A DNA stretch of 64,000 nt. It comes from Agapetus fuscipes. Taxonomy: Eukaryota; Arthropoda; Insecta; Trichoptera; Glossosomatidae. A program made the translations under genes and the position numbers. The DNA lies in assembly GCA_951799405.1 (NCBI GenBank), contig OX637332.1:8127001-8191000 (forward strand). The letters are read 5' to 3'. Of this stretch, positions 43,147-53,438 are shown piece by piece. Within the stretch, counting starts at the first letter, position 1. Each line of letters begins with the position of its first letter. Under the pieces are notes generated by a model. The model was not told the origin of the DNA and searched no databases. It saw only the letters and a program-made list of their open reading frames with translations.

Positions 43147-43425
43147 TAGTCTATAGTTTAAGTTGCAAAGATATAGTGTCATCTAAAGCTCATAGATATA
43201 TTAACCTTTATAATTCATATTAAATGCATGACCACAAACCTTCACGTGTAAGTTCGTGCTTACAAATGCTGCACGTGTACTTATAAAGCCTCATACCAAC
43301 AAATAAGTCAAGGTATATATGTACCTACTTACAAAATAAACTAATGTTCACATGAACATAAACCTTGATCTCTCCTGCTGCCTTTCCCTGAAGCCTGGGT
43401 GGCATTGGCAAATTCAACCAAGTTG
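43147..43425 (-). mobile_element. repeat A, rearranged
   Basis: 43147-43318 has the 3' half joined directly to the start (CTTGACTTATTTGTTGGTAT), lacking the centre. 43335-43425 then holds the missing centre. This is an internal rearrangement of one copy or two overlapping deleted copies. Confidence 0.65.
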
Positions 43426-43720
43426 TATGACCAAGCCAACCTATGTGTTATGGGAATTGTTCAATTGCGTAAAAGGTTTTTTGACGTAGATGTAAAAGAC
43501 TGGGGTTTTCAAAATAATACTAATGACTCTCAATACAATAGCGAGTTCATTTTTTCGAATGTCTCCTTATTCGCTGAAAACTTGTATTATCTACGTACCA
43601 TGGATTAAGACGCGTACTTTCGGATCAGAAGTCTAAAATATGAAAGAATAAATCATAAAGATAGTCTGTATCATTAGATAAACATTTATTGACTACACTT
43701 TTGAAACAAACATTTATTCT

Positions 43721-43756
43721 CTGATAGTGGTGTTATAACATCGAAAGTGCTCGAGG
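43721..43756 (+). ncRNA. degenerate hammerhead-like motif (D4)
   Basis: CTGATAG, stem II GGTGTT/AACATC, GAAA, AGTGCT, C, GAGG. Stem II is completely different from D1 yet still pairs. Stem I is poor (TCT opposite GAG). Element ends were not found. Confidence 0.45.
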
Positions 43757-43920
43757 AAATAAATCAATTCGTGAAGAAAAACTTTGTATTTTATTTTTAC
43801 ATTATTAATTCGATCATTTTTTCGTTACACAATTAACATATTGAACTTAGTGAAAAATGATGAGTTGAGAAAAAGTTCCATCGAAAATCTCAATTATTTA
43901 AATTTAAAAATTAACTTCCG

Positions 43921-44138
43921 ACCGGTCCGTAATTCAGTGGTAACACTTCGGACTCTGAATGGAAGGTTGTGGGTTCGAATCCCAGCGGAGTACAAAAAAA
44001 TATACCATTTATATTTTCAACGGGTTGAAAAAATCATAAACCTTTACCAATGACCGGTCACCATAGGTCCATCCAGCCTTACAGCAACTGGGTCTTGCTT
44101 GAGAATTGGCGCTTTGTAATGACTACCACCAAGCTCTT
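43921..44138 (+). mobile_element. tRNA-derived SINE, family S2 (Gln-like head)
   Basis: The head GGTCCGTAATTCAGTGGTAA (A box) ... GGACTCTGAAT ... GGGTTCGAATCCCAGC (B box 43972-43982) resembles tRNA-Gln with anticodon CTG. The acceptor stem does not close, so it is not a tRNA gene. The body carries CATAGGTCCATCCAGCCTTA and ends near AATTGGCGCTTTG. Same family at 60891 (minus) and 62720 (plus). Confidence 0.75.
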
Positions 44139-44144
44139 AAAAAA

Positions 44145-44430
44145 GGTCCATAGCTCAATTGGTAGGAATGCTTGCATTCCATGCCGAGAGCAAGAGTTTG
44201 ATCTCAAGGTTTACTCAGCCTTCACAAGAAATAAGAACCAGCCCCCCGGGAGCTGGGAAACCCCCACTTCAACTGAAAGTGTTTGGTGTGAGGCCGGCCC
44301 CCTTACCCGTAAAAAATAAATAGGTCAGGAATCGCCACATGCGACCCCTTCGGGGATAGCGCAGGCAAGAAGTTACATTATAAGTGTAGCTTACTTGCGA
44401 GCTGCGATACTACTGAAATTGATAGTAAAT
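44145..44430 (+). mobile_element. tRNA-derived SINE, family S1, full length
   Basis: The head GGTCCATAGCTCAATTGGTA (A box), CTTGCATTCCATGCCGAGAG, then GAGTTTGATCTC (B box, decayed). The body is CCAGCCCCCCGGGAGCTGGG and CACATGCGACCCCTTCGGGG, and the tail region GTTACATTATAAGTGTAGCT. It abuts the S2 SINE. Confidence 0.75.
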
Positions 44431-44465
44431 GTCTCGAGTCTCGACGTCATAGTTGCCTGAAAATC

Positions 44466-44570
44466 GCAAATGCTGCAGCTCTATGGAACGAGTTTCGTCT
44501 TCACGCTGTTGAAGCATTTAAATGTTTAATTGATTATAATTGGAGCAAGTGTTATAATTTGTTTTAAGTG
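44466..44570 (+). repeat. LINE C-terminal remnant
   Basis: The frame reads ANAAALWNEFRLHAVEAFKC then LIDYNWSKCYNLF and stop, matching the 'ARLWN.LP....SFK' end of CR1/Jockey-like reverse transcriptases. Confidence 0.45.
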
Positions 44571-44944
44571 TCTTTGTGCGCCAAAATGGGTTTTCAAATT
44601 GCAGGTTTGACATCTGCGCATGCGCTGGGAATTGGGTCATATGCGAATTGCAGCGGGCGAAATAGGGATGCCCTGCAACCGGTATTCAAATTTGGGAATA
44701 CCCGATAATTCAATAAACTGGGAAGATTATTTTAACTGAAGTATAACCATTTTTAAATCGCAGTTCAAAAGTTTGTATAAGTGCCCATCTACAAGCTTTG
44801 AGTGTAAAAATTACCTTCAGAAATGCTTGTGTCACTTGTTTTTACAGTTACCCTATTCCTAGCAAGTTAATTACTAAGCGTATATAAAATGAGGAAGATT
44901 GCAGAAGCAAACCAGTAGTGTCAAAAATAAAACTATTACTTCAG

Positions 44945-45035
44945 AAAAAAAGACGCTTCTACGCTTCACATATAGTGTAAATTTTTGCCGCGTTTTCCCC
45001 AAAAGGGGTTGCAAGTTCCGAGTGGAACCTAAATA
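44945..45035 (-). repeat. SINE S1 3' tail
   Basis: The minus strand gives GGTTCCACTCGGAACTTGCA, ACCCCTTTTGGGGAAAACGC and TTTACACTATATGTGAAGCG. Confidence 0.6.
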
Positions 45036-45069
45036 ATTTAAAAGGTATATAGGCTAACCTTACTTTTTT

Positions 45070-45327
45070 TCCTTGACTTATAGGTTGGTATGAGGCTGAC
45101 CACCCATACTGTAAAAAAATGGTTCACTTTGCCAATGTCACCCCTGTTTCAGGGAAGGTCGGCAAAAGTTGTGGGGCTTATGTTCATTTGAGGTTTGGAT
45201 TTTATTTGTAAGTACACATTCAGCATTTGTAAGCGCGAACTACATTTGTTGGTTTGTGGGCATACATCTGAGAGCTTTAAATGAATATATCCTTGCAACT
45301 TAGATTATAGATTATAGATTATTACGC
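45070..45327 (+). mobile_element. repeat A, near-consensus
   Basis: Full plus copy with intact hairpin and tail TTATAGATTATAGATTAT. Confidence 0.9.
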
Positions 45328-45334
45328 CAATCAT

Positions 45335-45518
45335 TTCAGTTAAAGTGGTTGTTTCCCAGCTCCCGAGGGGGCTGGTCTTCATTTCTTGTGAAGGATGAGT
45401 AAGCCTTGGCGATATTTTATTTTAGGTTGGAAAATAAATTCTGACATCCTCGGTGGGATTCGAATCCGAGCTCTCGGCATGGAATGCAAGCACTCTACCA
45501 ACTTAGCTAATGACCGGA
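45335..45518 (-). mobile_element. tRNA-derived SINE, family S1
   Basis: The minus strand begins TCCGGTCATTAGCTAAGTTG, has GAGTGCTTGCATTCCATGCC and a perfect B box CGGATTCGAATCCCACCG. It then has the body up to CTTTAACTGAAATGATTGG, without the 3' tail. Confidence 0.75.
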
Positions 45519-45767
45519 TTAGGAAAATCCTGTACTTATAATATTATGTTAGATACTACACGCGTGCTTTCTTAGAAATGACCAGAAATAAGTTTGCTAT
45601 GTTTATATTTCTTTTATTGAGCTATGCATATATTTCTTTTGATGATATCAGCAGCAAGAAAAAAGTAAATTAGATGCAAAAACAAAACAAACATTCATTT
45701 GTTTCTACATAACCATAAAGAAGATTATTATAACAATATATAAATTTGAACTTATTCTGCAGGTAAT

Positions 45768-46010
45768 AATCAAAGCAAAAAAGAAAGGTGGCTTTTATAT
45801 TTTGTGCTCGGGAATTCCCGAAACAAAACTCTCACAATTTATTTTACCGGGATAAGTTATTTTACCCATTACGCGCCACAAGAGATCACTAGAGATCAAA
45901 GCAAAAATTAAGATGGCTTTTATAGTTTGTATTCGGGAATTCCCGAAACAAAACTGTCACAATTTATTTTACCGGGATAAGTTATTTTTCCCATTACGCA
46001 CCACTAGAGA
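45768..46010 (+). repeat. two-copy 125-bp tandem duplication
   Basis: ATCAAAGCAAAAA...GGCTTTTATA...CGGGAATTCCCGAAACAAAA...ATTTATTTTACCGGGATAAG occurs twice at a 125-bp offset with about 10 differences. CGGGAATTCCCG is a perfect 12-bp palindrome in both. Confidence 0.8.
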
Positions 46011-46238
46011 GAGACTTACACTTTGAGCTAGCAGGGGCTGGACGGACCCAGGACTGCACTATCGATATGGAATGACGTTGCTGGCCTATGAGCAAAATAC
46101 TGAAACCTACAGACAAAGTTACACCCCTCATTTAAAGGTAACAATTGAGATGATTAATCAAAGAAACAAAAAAAATGTAAGTGTGCAGTAAAATATAATT
46201 CATAGCTTGAGCTATAAAAATTCAAACAGGCCCCAGTT

Positions 46239-46635
46239 GTCCGGTCGATAGCTCAGTTGGTGGAGTGCTTGCATTCCATGCCAAGAGCTCGGGTTCGAAT
46301 CTCACCGAGGGTGTCAGAAATGATTCCCCTTTACGATGTTTATTTCAATCCCCAAAATAAAATACTGGCAAGGTTTACTCAGCCTTTACTGTAACTGTAA
46401 CTCTGTCGCCATTCCGCTAGGGGTGGCCAGAGCCTCTGCAGAGCTGCCTCTGAATACCAGCCCCCTTAGGAGTTGAGAAACCCCCCCTTCAACTGAAGTG
46501 ATTGGCGTGAGGCCAGCCCCCTTACTTATAAAAATAAATAGGTTCCACTCGGAACATGCAAAAACCTTCAAGCATAGCGCGGCAAGAAGTTACACTTTAT
46601 GTGTAGCTTCGTTGCGTTAGTACTGTTCATAACAA
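46239..46635 (+). mobile_element. SINE S1 interrupted by a LINE end
   Basis: The head (CGATAGCTCAGTTGGTGGAG; B box GGGTTCGAATCTCACC) and body run to 46390. A reverse LINE family Y end (46391-46452, TGTAACTCTGTCGCCATTCC...CTGCAGAGCTGCCTC) follows. The SINE then resumes (CCAGCCCCCTTAGGAGTTGA) to its tail at about 46635. This dates the LINE fragment after the SINE. Confidence 0.75.
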
Positions 46636-47849
46636 AGCACGCGTGGGTTCTTGAGTTGTGAATCAAACAAAAAAGACGTTTATAGAAATTTAAGAAAAGC
46701 AGTACTTTTTTCTTCACAGTGAAGAAAAACATTATTGTAATAAAAAGTTATTTGTGTAAATATTTTATTAATGACAGCTGTAGTGTCTTGCGGAAGGGGT
46801 CAAAATATTTTGTAAGATTTTACATTCGTCGCAAATAATCTTATGGCGTTTTGTAGGACCAGTACCGCTAATCGTTTGTTGTACGAAGCGCCCAATTATT
46901 TGACCGAAATGTTATGAAACTATCAATTATCAAGTACTTGCTCGAATACCAAGACCGCGCCGCTTTTGATCCTCGCTTTGTACAATTTTACGATGCCCCG
47001 TAATACGTCATTTCAAAATTCGTGTGTGAAAAATGTTGCTTGATATAATTGGTATTATTTTTGTTGTGCTTCGTCTGCGTTACACCCAAAACGTATGTTG
47101 GACCAAATTATCTCTTGTTCGAGTCCCGATACTGGCTACTGAAGTAACATTTTACGTTCTAGACAGGCTTTGAAAAAAGGTTCTAGGTAGGACCTTTGTA
47201 CACAAATCTACTTAAAATTCCCAAATAATAAGATTGTAATAACAAAACTAATGTTACAAATTATGTGAAATACATACCTATATTAAAGCAGAATTTTTTT
47301 TTAGCTTCCGTCTCCAAAACTCTACTTCCTTTCTTCATTTATTTATCTTTAATTTTTCATTTCTCTGCAAAACTTAACTCTTCTAAATTGCTCGTATAAT
47401 AAAGCATTCGTACACTTTCTATATAATCTATGTTATTAATACTTACACTATAATTTATCATATCGTTAGTATACTTTAGTCTGCTATAAAGAGCGTCTAA
47501 TTGTTACGGTAAATAAGCCTATACGTACATATGCATGTATGTATGTACATACCAAACTGAATGGTGACTCATGCTTGTGTTTTTTTACTCGTAAGTGTCA
47601 GTACTTGAGTACCATCTGATAAAAAACTTTAAGCCAACAGCTGAGTCATAAATGAAGTCAGTTTTTTTGCAACGCATGAAGTGCTTGAATCTTTTCTACA
47701 TGAAATATTAAATCGTCTTCAGCATCCATGTACGACAACCTCAGGTGGATTTTGGTTTCCTTTATCAAAATATTTCTACGATAATTTCTAACTATGACAA
47801 TTTTAGAACCACTTCAACATCATCGATTTAAACATTCCCGGGCGGGCTT
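46636..47849. other. no feature seen
   Basis: About 1.2 kb with no recognisable repeat, exon or domain. Confidence 0.35.
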
Positions 47850-48090
47850 TGGCTAAATCCAGGATTCCCCTCTAGTTTCGCCTGCTCTCCAGTGACGTAC
47901 ATACTACCTTGGCTTCGTCTGCGTTAACACCGTCCTTCCGTCACATATTTGGCCTTCCTGATCTCTTTTGGCCTTGCGGTGTTAAGGGTGCTAGGCGCTT
48001 AATGGTGTAGGTATCGTCCATTCTCATTGTGTGACCAGCCCACTGCAGGCACCTTACTCTGATAGAACTGATCACATCGGGCTGTCATCG
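47850..48090 (-). pseudogene. LINE C-terminal remnant
   Basis: The minus strand reads WAGHTMRMDDTYTIKRLAPL, then a GRPNM stop, RKDGVNADEAK and ILDLAKARPGM. This is the RW.GH..RM...GRP...DGV.AD..AKA.PG ending of a LINE polyprotein, with stops. Confidence 0.6.
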
Positions 48091-48332
48091 GAATGTTACC
48101 ACTTTATTCCATGTTACCTACCCTCTGCTTTGTGTCCTTCAGGTTCTGACATCATAGCTATCCTTTCACAGCCGTTGTTCTAGTAGCTAGAATCTAACTA
48201 ATATTGTCAACTGACTTTTGTTAACTGTACCACATCACCACATTACATCACATTGATGATGATATTTAATAACTTCTACCCAACGATACAATTAAATTAA
48301 AAAGAAAAGTATTCAACTCCTGTGTCCTGCCA

Positions 48333-48776
48333 GTGTTCACTTATGGTATTGAGACAGTCACAATGTCACAAAAAAGTGCTCACAAGCTAAGAGTCACACA
48401 GAGAGCAATGGAGAGAGCCATGTTGGGTGTCAGTTTGCGGGACAGACTCAGAAATGAGGACATAAGAGTCAGGACAAAGGTTTCCGATGTCATCAAGATG
48501 GCCGCAACCCTCAAGTGGCGATGGGTGGGACATGTCGCTCGCAATCTGGATGAAAAGTGGACAAAGCGACTGCTGTGCTGGTGCCCAAGGACGGCAAAGC
48601 GTGGAGTTGGGCGCCCACAGTTGCGTTGGCGTGACGATGTTCAGAGAAGTGCAGGACTTGGCTGGATGTGGATCGCTCAGGATAGAAACGAATGGAAAAT
48701 GCGAGAGGAGGCCTACGTCCAGGAGTGGACGATCAATACAGGCTGAAGAAGAAGAAGAAGAAGAAGAAGAGCAATA
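48333..48776 (+). pseudogene. RTE-like LINE 3' end with (GAA)n tail
   Basis: 137 codons open from 48333: FTYGIETVTMSQKSAHKLRV, RAMERAMLGVSLRDRLRNED, LKWRWVGHVARNLDEKWTKR and GVGRPQLRWRDDVQRSAGLG. This is the standard C-terminal region after the reverse transcriptase in RTE-like LINEs, without the RT itself. It ends at a stop followed at once by (GAA)8-9, the short tandem 3' tail expected for this clade. The frame is intact, so the copy is fairly young. Confidence 0.8.
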
Positions 48777-49504
48777 CAATATGAGTATTTCTTTCGGTTT
48801 AACAAGGACCAAGTTTTTGTTCTATCTTCTTTGATGGAGCGGCTTCTTTTTTGGAGAAAATTACAACATAGAATTATCCTTCAAGGCACCTTCCCAGACA
48901 TCAGCAGCCTTCAAATTTTTCTTACGATTATGAGTAAGTATCTCCTGAATAATAAGTGAATATAAAATTAGCGCAGAAGTCTTAAGAAGGGATTTTATCT
49001 GGTTATTATATGAGCCGTATAAAAAACAAAGACCATTTGGGATTAGAAAAAAATCTTCTTAATTATGAGAAAAAAAATATTGGGCTTTTATATGTTTCGA
49101 ATAAAACCTAGATTGCCCCCTATCCAATTAAGAATTTAGAATTAAATCTACAATAAATGAAGATATTTAAAAATATAAATAAGTATGAAATATAAAGTTA
49201 CTTTAGTAATACGTTTTGTTAAATCTAAAAGTGTATTCAGTACAATTCATTAAAACAGAACATATGTGCGATTGAAACAAGGGGCCCAGAAGGGTGCGAA
49301 ACATATGGACTACGACTCACTAAGTGATACAAATGTCTATATTTCTAAGATAGTTGTAAGAAAATAGAATAGTCCACAAAAAAACATGGATAATATGGCT
49401 CACATAAATATGTATTTTTTTAATTCCTGAAATTTTTGCATTGAATGCGTTTTTAAAAATACTTTTTCGAAAAACTAACAAGGTTTTTAACAACATGTTT
49501 GATC
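48777..49504. other. no feature seen
   Basis: AT-rich, with no exon-like ORF. Confidence 0.35.
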
Positions 49505-49610
49505 CGTCTCTAATCCATGGATCATCGTTTTTTGGATGGAAATTTCATGTTAGGTGGTGGTCGAACCATGGATTTGCTGTATGTAAATAACACCAAAAGA
49601 AATTATTTTG
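49505..49610 (+). repeat. repeat F
   Basis: ATCCATGGATCATCGTTTTT, CATGTTAGGTGGTGGTCGAA and CCATGGATTTGCTGTATGTA, as at 15632. Confidence 0.55.
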
Positions 49611-50164
49611 TTTTGATTTTAAAAACATCTGAAAAAAAAACAGATTTATATCGAAATGAACATCACTTGTCTACGGATACCTAAATTTTGACTACGAGAC
49701 GGATTTGTGAATCTGGATAATACATAATATGTTTGTAGATTTACGAAACTTCTTATTTTAAATAAATTACAAATAAAAAAGATTCTACCAACTCAAAATA
49801 ACAACGAGTGCATTTTATTTGTTAGCTCATATGGTTAGCTCATTGACATTTCACATAAACTTGCAGTGCATTTTTGACTTTCAAGAACATTTCATCATAT
49901 TATACCTAACAGTTATGAACGCAAAGCGAGCATATTCCAAATGCAAGTACCTTCATGTTCCCCGTGACGCCTGTAGAGAGACCCAGCTCTTCGTTTGGAG
50001 TCTCAGAGGATCATCAGAACTAGGGCCCCAAATGTCGAGGGGCTCCAAAGATCGTTAGCGCAGGCGCACGGGACCCGGCCGGCCAGATCTTCGGAACAAA
50101 TTGAACGACCGCAATTACTAATCACGAATGATGAGTAGCTTACTTGCAATCGCGCTATAAGATA
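49611..50164. other. unrecognised; GC-richer patch
   Basis: 49950-50110 is GC-richer than its surroundings (GGACCCGGCCGGCCAGATC). ORFs of 60-79 codons there are unrecognised. Confidence 0.3.
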
Positions 50165-50197
50165 ATCGCAAAGAGACAACACCACGCAATAAAGACA

Positions 50198-50455
50198 AAA
50201 TCGCGCGAACAGTCAAAATCGCGCAAACAGTCAAAATCGCGCATACAGTTAATATCGCGCAAACAGTCAAAATCGCGCAAACAGTTAATATCGCGCAAAC
50301 AGTCAAAATCGCGCAAACAGTTAATTAAATCTCGCAAACAGTCAAAGTCGCGCAAACAGTCAATTATATCGCGCAAACAGTTAATATCGCGCAAACAGTC
50401 AAAATCGGAAAAACAGTCAACATCTCAATATTGCGCAAACAGTCAGAATCGCGCT
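50198..50455. repeat. 18-bp minisatellite, ~13 units
   Basis: The unit is AAAATCGCGCAAACAGTC with a common variant AATATCGCGCAAACAGTT. Two units carry 3-8 bp extra. There are no unique spacers. Because 18 is a multiple of three, several frames on both strands stay open (SRKQSK-type repeats on plus; LRDFDC and TVCAIL repeats on minus). The CGCG core is notable in such AT-rich DNA. Confidence 0.9.
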
Positions 50456-50839
50456 AATGAAGAATATGCATAAACATTGCGGCAAAACAGTCCGCGGTTT
50501 GAAACAGAAAACGAGATGAGGAATAGAAAGGAGAGTAACAAATAAAACATTTCCATTTTACATGAAAGGAAAAAACTAGTAATCAAATAATTTGATAGGA
50601 TAAAATTCGTAGGAAAAATAACTTCGACTCTGGTTAAACAGATGTCATTGCATGCAAAGAAGCTTCTGCTTTCGCGTGAAGATAACTGGCCTGGCAAAAC
50701 AGGTTGGTGAAATAAATTCCTCTTCACAAATATTTGAAAAAAAAACACAGCTACGTATAAAAAAAAAGGAATAATTTGAAGAAAATCGAGTGACTCGAAT
50801 GAGCTATCAAAAACAAACAACTTAAATATTTTGTACAAT

Positions 50840-51084
50840 TTAAAATAAAATGATTTTTTTCTAAAACGTAGTTTTATTTTTACATTTATAATATTTTCTA
50901 CCTCAAGTACTTTCGACCTTCAATAGTCAGGTCATTATCAAGAATATTGAGTATTGAAGGTCGAAAGTACTTGAGGTAGAAAATATTATAAATGTGAAAA
51001 TCAAAACTACGTTTTAGAAAAAAAATTTTTTTTTTTAAATAAAATGAATTTTCACTGTGTGAATACACAAACCCTACAAAATCT
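50840..51084 (+). mobile_element. hammerhead-bearing retroelement D5
   Basis: A 245-bp element with a 12-bp duplication ATTTTGTACAAT (50828-50839 and 51085-51096). Inverted arms run CTAAAACGTAGTTTT to its complement. The right end has TTTTCACTGTGTGAATACAC, then AAACCCTACAAAATCT. The left arm has a full hammerhead-like motif; the right arm keeps only its GAAA half. Confidence 0.75.
50901..50944 (-). ncRNA. hammerhead-like ribozyme motif (D5)
   Basis: Minus strand: TTC, TTGATAA, stem II GACCT/AGGTC, GAAA, AGTACT, T, GAGG. Stem I has one G-U. Confidence 0.55.
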
Positions 51085-51411
51085 ATTTTGTACAATATTT
51101 GGGAACTACAATAAAACACATAAATGTGTCAAAGAATTTCATTTATTTCCAATGTGGACTACCGTTTCTCATACATACATATGTTTGTTTTCTCAACATT
51201 GCCTTGAAATTGTGTAAAAATCCTAAATATTCTATCGCATTAAAATATTGTAGGCAACCTAAATCTGTCAATCCAATAAACGAGCGAGCTAATGGACTTA
51301 AAAAAATACATAAAATACTTTTTACAAAATGAAAACTCCCTCTAATAGTTTATTTTACAATACGATCTGCAATGTTGGCGGCTTTGAAATTCTTACAATA
51401 ATTTAAATTTG

Positions 51412-51677
51412 ATGTTGATGATGATGATGTCTCCATCCTTCCGGGCTTGTAGGCCATGTTCAATATTGTAGGCTGCTTATTCTTTTTTCTCTTTTTGCAA
51501 CGTTTCGTCAGAAGAAGCCCTGAAGAAGTCAGTCGCACGTCACTGACGAAACGTTGCAAAAAGAGAAAAAAGAATAAGCAGCCTACAATATTGAACATGG
51601 CCTACAAGCCCGGAAGGATGGAGACATCATCATCATCAACATCATCTGAAGCCGGCCATGAAAGCCTTAAAACACTT
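51412..51677 (+). mobile_element. hammerhead-bearing retroelement D6
   Basis: A 266-bp element with a 14-bp duplication ATAATTTAAATTTG (51398-51411 and 51678-51691). Arms of about 90 bp are near-perfect inverted copies (GTAGGCCATGTTCAATATTG and complement), so each arm encodes the same MFNIVGCLFFF peptide on opposite strands by chance. A hammerhead core lies at the apex. Its sequence differs from D1-D5. Confidence 0.75.
51517..51557 (+). ncRNA. hammerhead ribozyme, CTGAAGA core
   Basis: CTGAAGA (51520-51526), stem II GTCAGT/ACTGAC (51528-51533 with 51542-51547), GAAA (51548-51551), short palindrome ACGT, then T and GC. The core fits CTGANGA...GAAA. Stem I next to it is weak apart from the first pair. 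Confidence 0.65.
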
Positions 51678-51740
51678 ATAATTTAAATTTGTTTTTTTGT
51701 TCGTTTATTTTGTAAACTATATTTAAAAAAAAATGTTTCT

Positions 51741-51882
51741 CGACCTATCGATTGGCATGTGACTTAAAACCCGTACTAGAAAATAATGTTTACTTTCGAA
51801 TATGAATTCTGTTCAAGACAAAGGCGGCAAGACTTTCAGAGCTTATGTCCATTTAATTTAAGGTCCATTTTTAAATTTAATT
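51741..51882 (+). mobile_element. repeat A, very old 5' portion
   Basis: Order and spacing of ATTGGCATGTGACTTAAAAC, GGCGGCAAGACTTTCAGAGC and TTATGTCCATTTAA match repeat A, with heavy divergence. Confidence 0.5.
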
Positions 51883-51982
51883 TTAAAAATACATGGGTGA
51901 AACGGATACTAAAATCCTATACATTTATCTAATTTACGAAATTCATCATAATCAGTACCGTCTTCTTCATCTTATCATAGAG

Positions 51983-52214
51983 GTTAAAATTGAGAAGCGA
52001 AGATCTCATGGACGCCGAAGACATCGTGGCTGAAAAACCTGCTACAATGGTTCAAAAAAAGGACCAAGTCCCTGTTTCTACCCATAGCATGCAAGGCAAA
52101 AATAGCCATCATGTTCGCCGACCTTCGATTAAAGTGCCATCAAATGAAAAAAAAATGATTGCTGATTTTGATTCTTCCCGACTCAGATCCCTTTCAGAAG
52201 CACTATTCTGCTGA
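51983..52214 (+). CDS. exon-like ORF, better copy of the 39250 block
   Basis: Open from an acceptor-like CATCTTATCATAGAG. It reads LRSEDLMDAEDIVAEKPATM, VQKKDQVPVSTHSMQGKNSH and HVRRPSIKVPSNEKK, ending in a stop at 52214. The first 170 nt are clearly homologous to 39250-39428 on the other strand, including the acceptor region, while flanking sequence differs. That pattern suggests a duplicated exon or a gene-derived insert. The protein family is not recognised. Confidence 0.35.
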
Positions 52215-52291
52215 ATTTCTTATATTTTGGATATCAATCCAAGTCGGAGCTTGCTAGCGCTTGCGAAAGAACTGCTTAGATAAAAATCACA

Positions 52292-52553
52292 GTTCCTTGA
52301 CTTATAGGTTGGTATGCGCCTGACCACCCATACTGTGAAAAAATGGTTCACTTTGCCAATGTCACCCCTGTCTCAGGGAAGGACGGCAAGAGTTGCAGGG
52401 CTTATGTTCATTTGAGATGGGTTCTTATAATGTAGGTCCACATGCGGCATGTGTTAGCGCGAAATTATACATGTCTGCTTGTGGAAATGCATTTGATGTA
52501 AATCTTAAATGGTATATATCCTTGCAGCTTAGATAAGATTAGATTAGATTAGA
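52292..52553 (+). mobile_element. repeat A, TTAGA-type tail
   Basis: Full plus copy; tail TTAGATAAGATTAGATTAGA. Confidence 0.85.
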
Positions 52554-53117
52554 CAGTTCACCTTATTTTTGGACACGAATCGCTATCTCGTTGCCTTATG
52601 GTCATAATAAATTTAAAAGAATAGCGCTTCAGATCTTTTTACATCCATTACTCTTTTCATTCATTGCCTGTTCTAGAATTTACATAAAATTTGCATTAAC
52701 TCTGTCCTACGTGCATTGTTTTAGCTCTGCAATGTACATATGTAATGTATACAAATGCATCGATAACGTTCTAATACTGTTTAGCAAGATAATGGGAGGG
52801 ATTAGTTAGAGTGCGGTTGGGTGTGACGGGCTATAAAAAAGCTTGCACCCTGATTACATGCATTAATTACTTAACTACATGGAAGGGTTCAGAATCAATA
52901 CAAACTTTAAAAACTAAAAGTCATTATTGCTAGAGAGGCGTTGCTAGCAACACGGAAATAGCTGAGGGAGTATGATCGCTCACTAGGAAAATACTAGTAG
53001 GTTAATAATAAAGTTTCAAAATTGTACTCGATAGTAAACAATAATTATTCATAAGAAATTATAAAAAATTATAAAAAAACACAGAGTTTTATTTTCACAA
53101 ATTGAGTATTTAATTCC

Positions 53118-53157
53118 ACCTCAAGTACTTTCGACTTATTCACGTCATTATCAAGAG
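53118..53157 (-). ncRNA. hammerhead-like ribozyme motif (D7, left)
   Basis: Minus strand: CCTC, TTGATAA, stem II GAC/GTC, GAAA, AGTACT, T, GAGG. Stem I is 4 bp, perfect. Confidence 0.55.
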
Positions 53158-53438
53158 GATACTTATTAATTTGATTTCTCTATGGTTTTGTTTTGTCAAT
53201 TTTATAATATTGTAATTATAATATGTGTCATCTCATTATCGTACCTCTTTGTCATAAATCATTATTTTTATTTAGATTTCTCTATGGTTTTTTGTTTTGT
53301 CAATTTGTTATATTATTATATAATATTGTAATTATAATATGTGTCATTTCCTTATTGTACCTATTTGTCGTACCTAAATCATTATTTTAATTTTATTTCT
53401 CTATGGTGTTTGTCTTGTCAATTTTTGTAATTTAGTAT

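Noticed and set aside
43921..43990. tRNA-Gln gene
   Set aside because: The acceptor stem does not pair and the same head is joined to a SINE body in two other places.
46243..46315. tRNA gene with TCC-like anticodon
   Set aside because: Repeated head of SINE S1; stems are imperfect and it continues into a SINE body.
50198..50455. CRISPR-like array
   Set aside because: Units are directly adjacent 18-mers without unique spacers, in animal DNA. It is a minisatellite.
50144..50473. 109-codon ORF with SR-like repeats and two opposite-strand repeat ORFs
   Set aside because: All frames stay open because the repeat is 18 bp. No independent evidence for a protein.
51350..51686. Two ORFs starting MFNIVGCLFFFLFLQRFV on opposite strands
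   Set aside because: They are the two arms of one inverted repeat, not conserved proteins.
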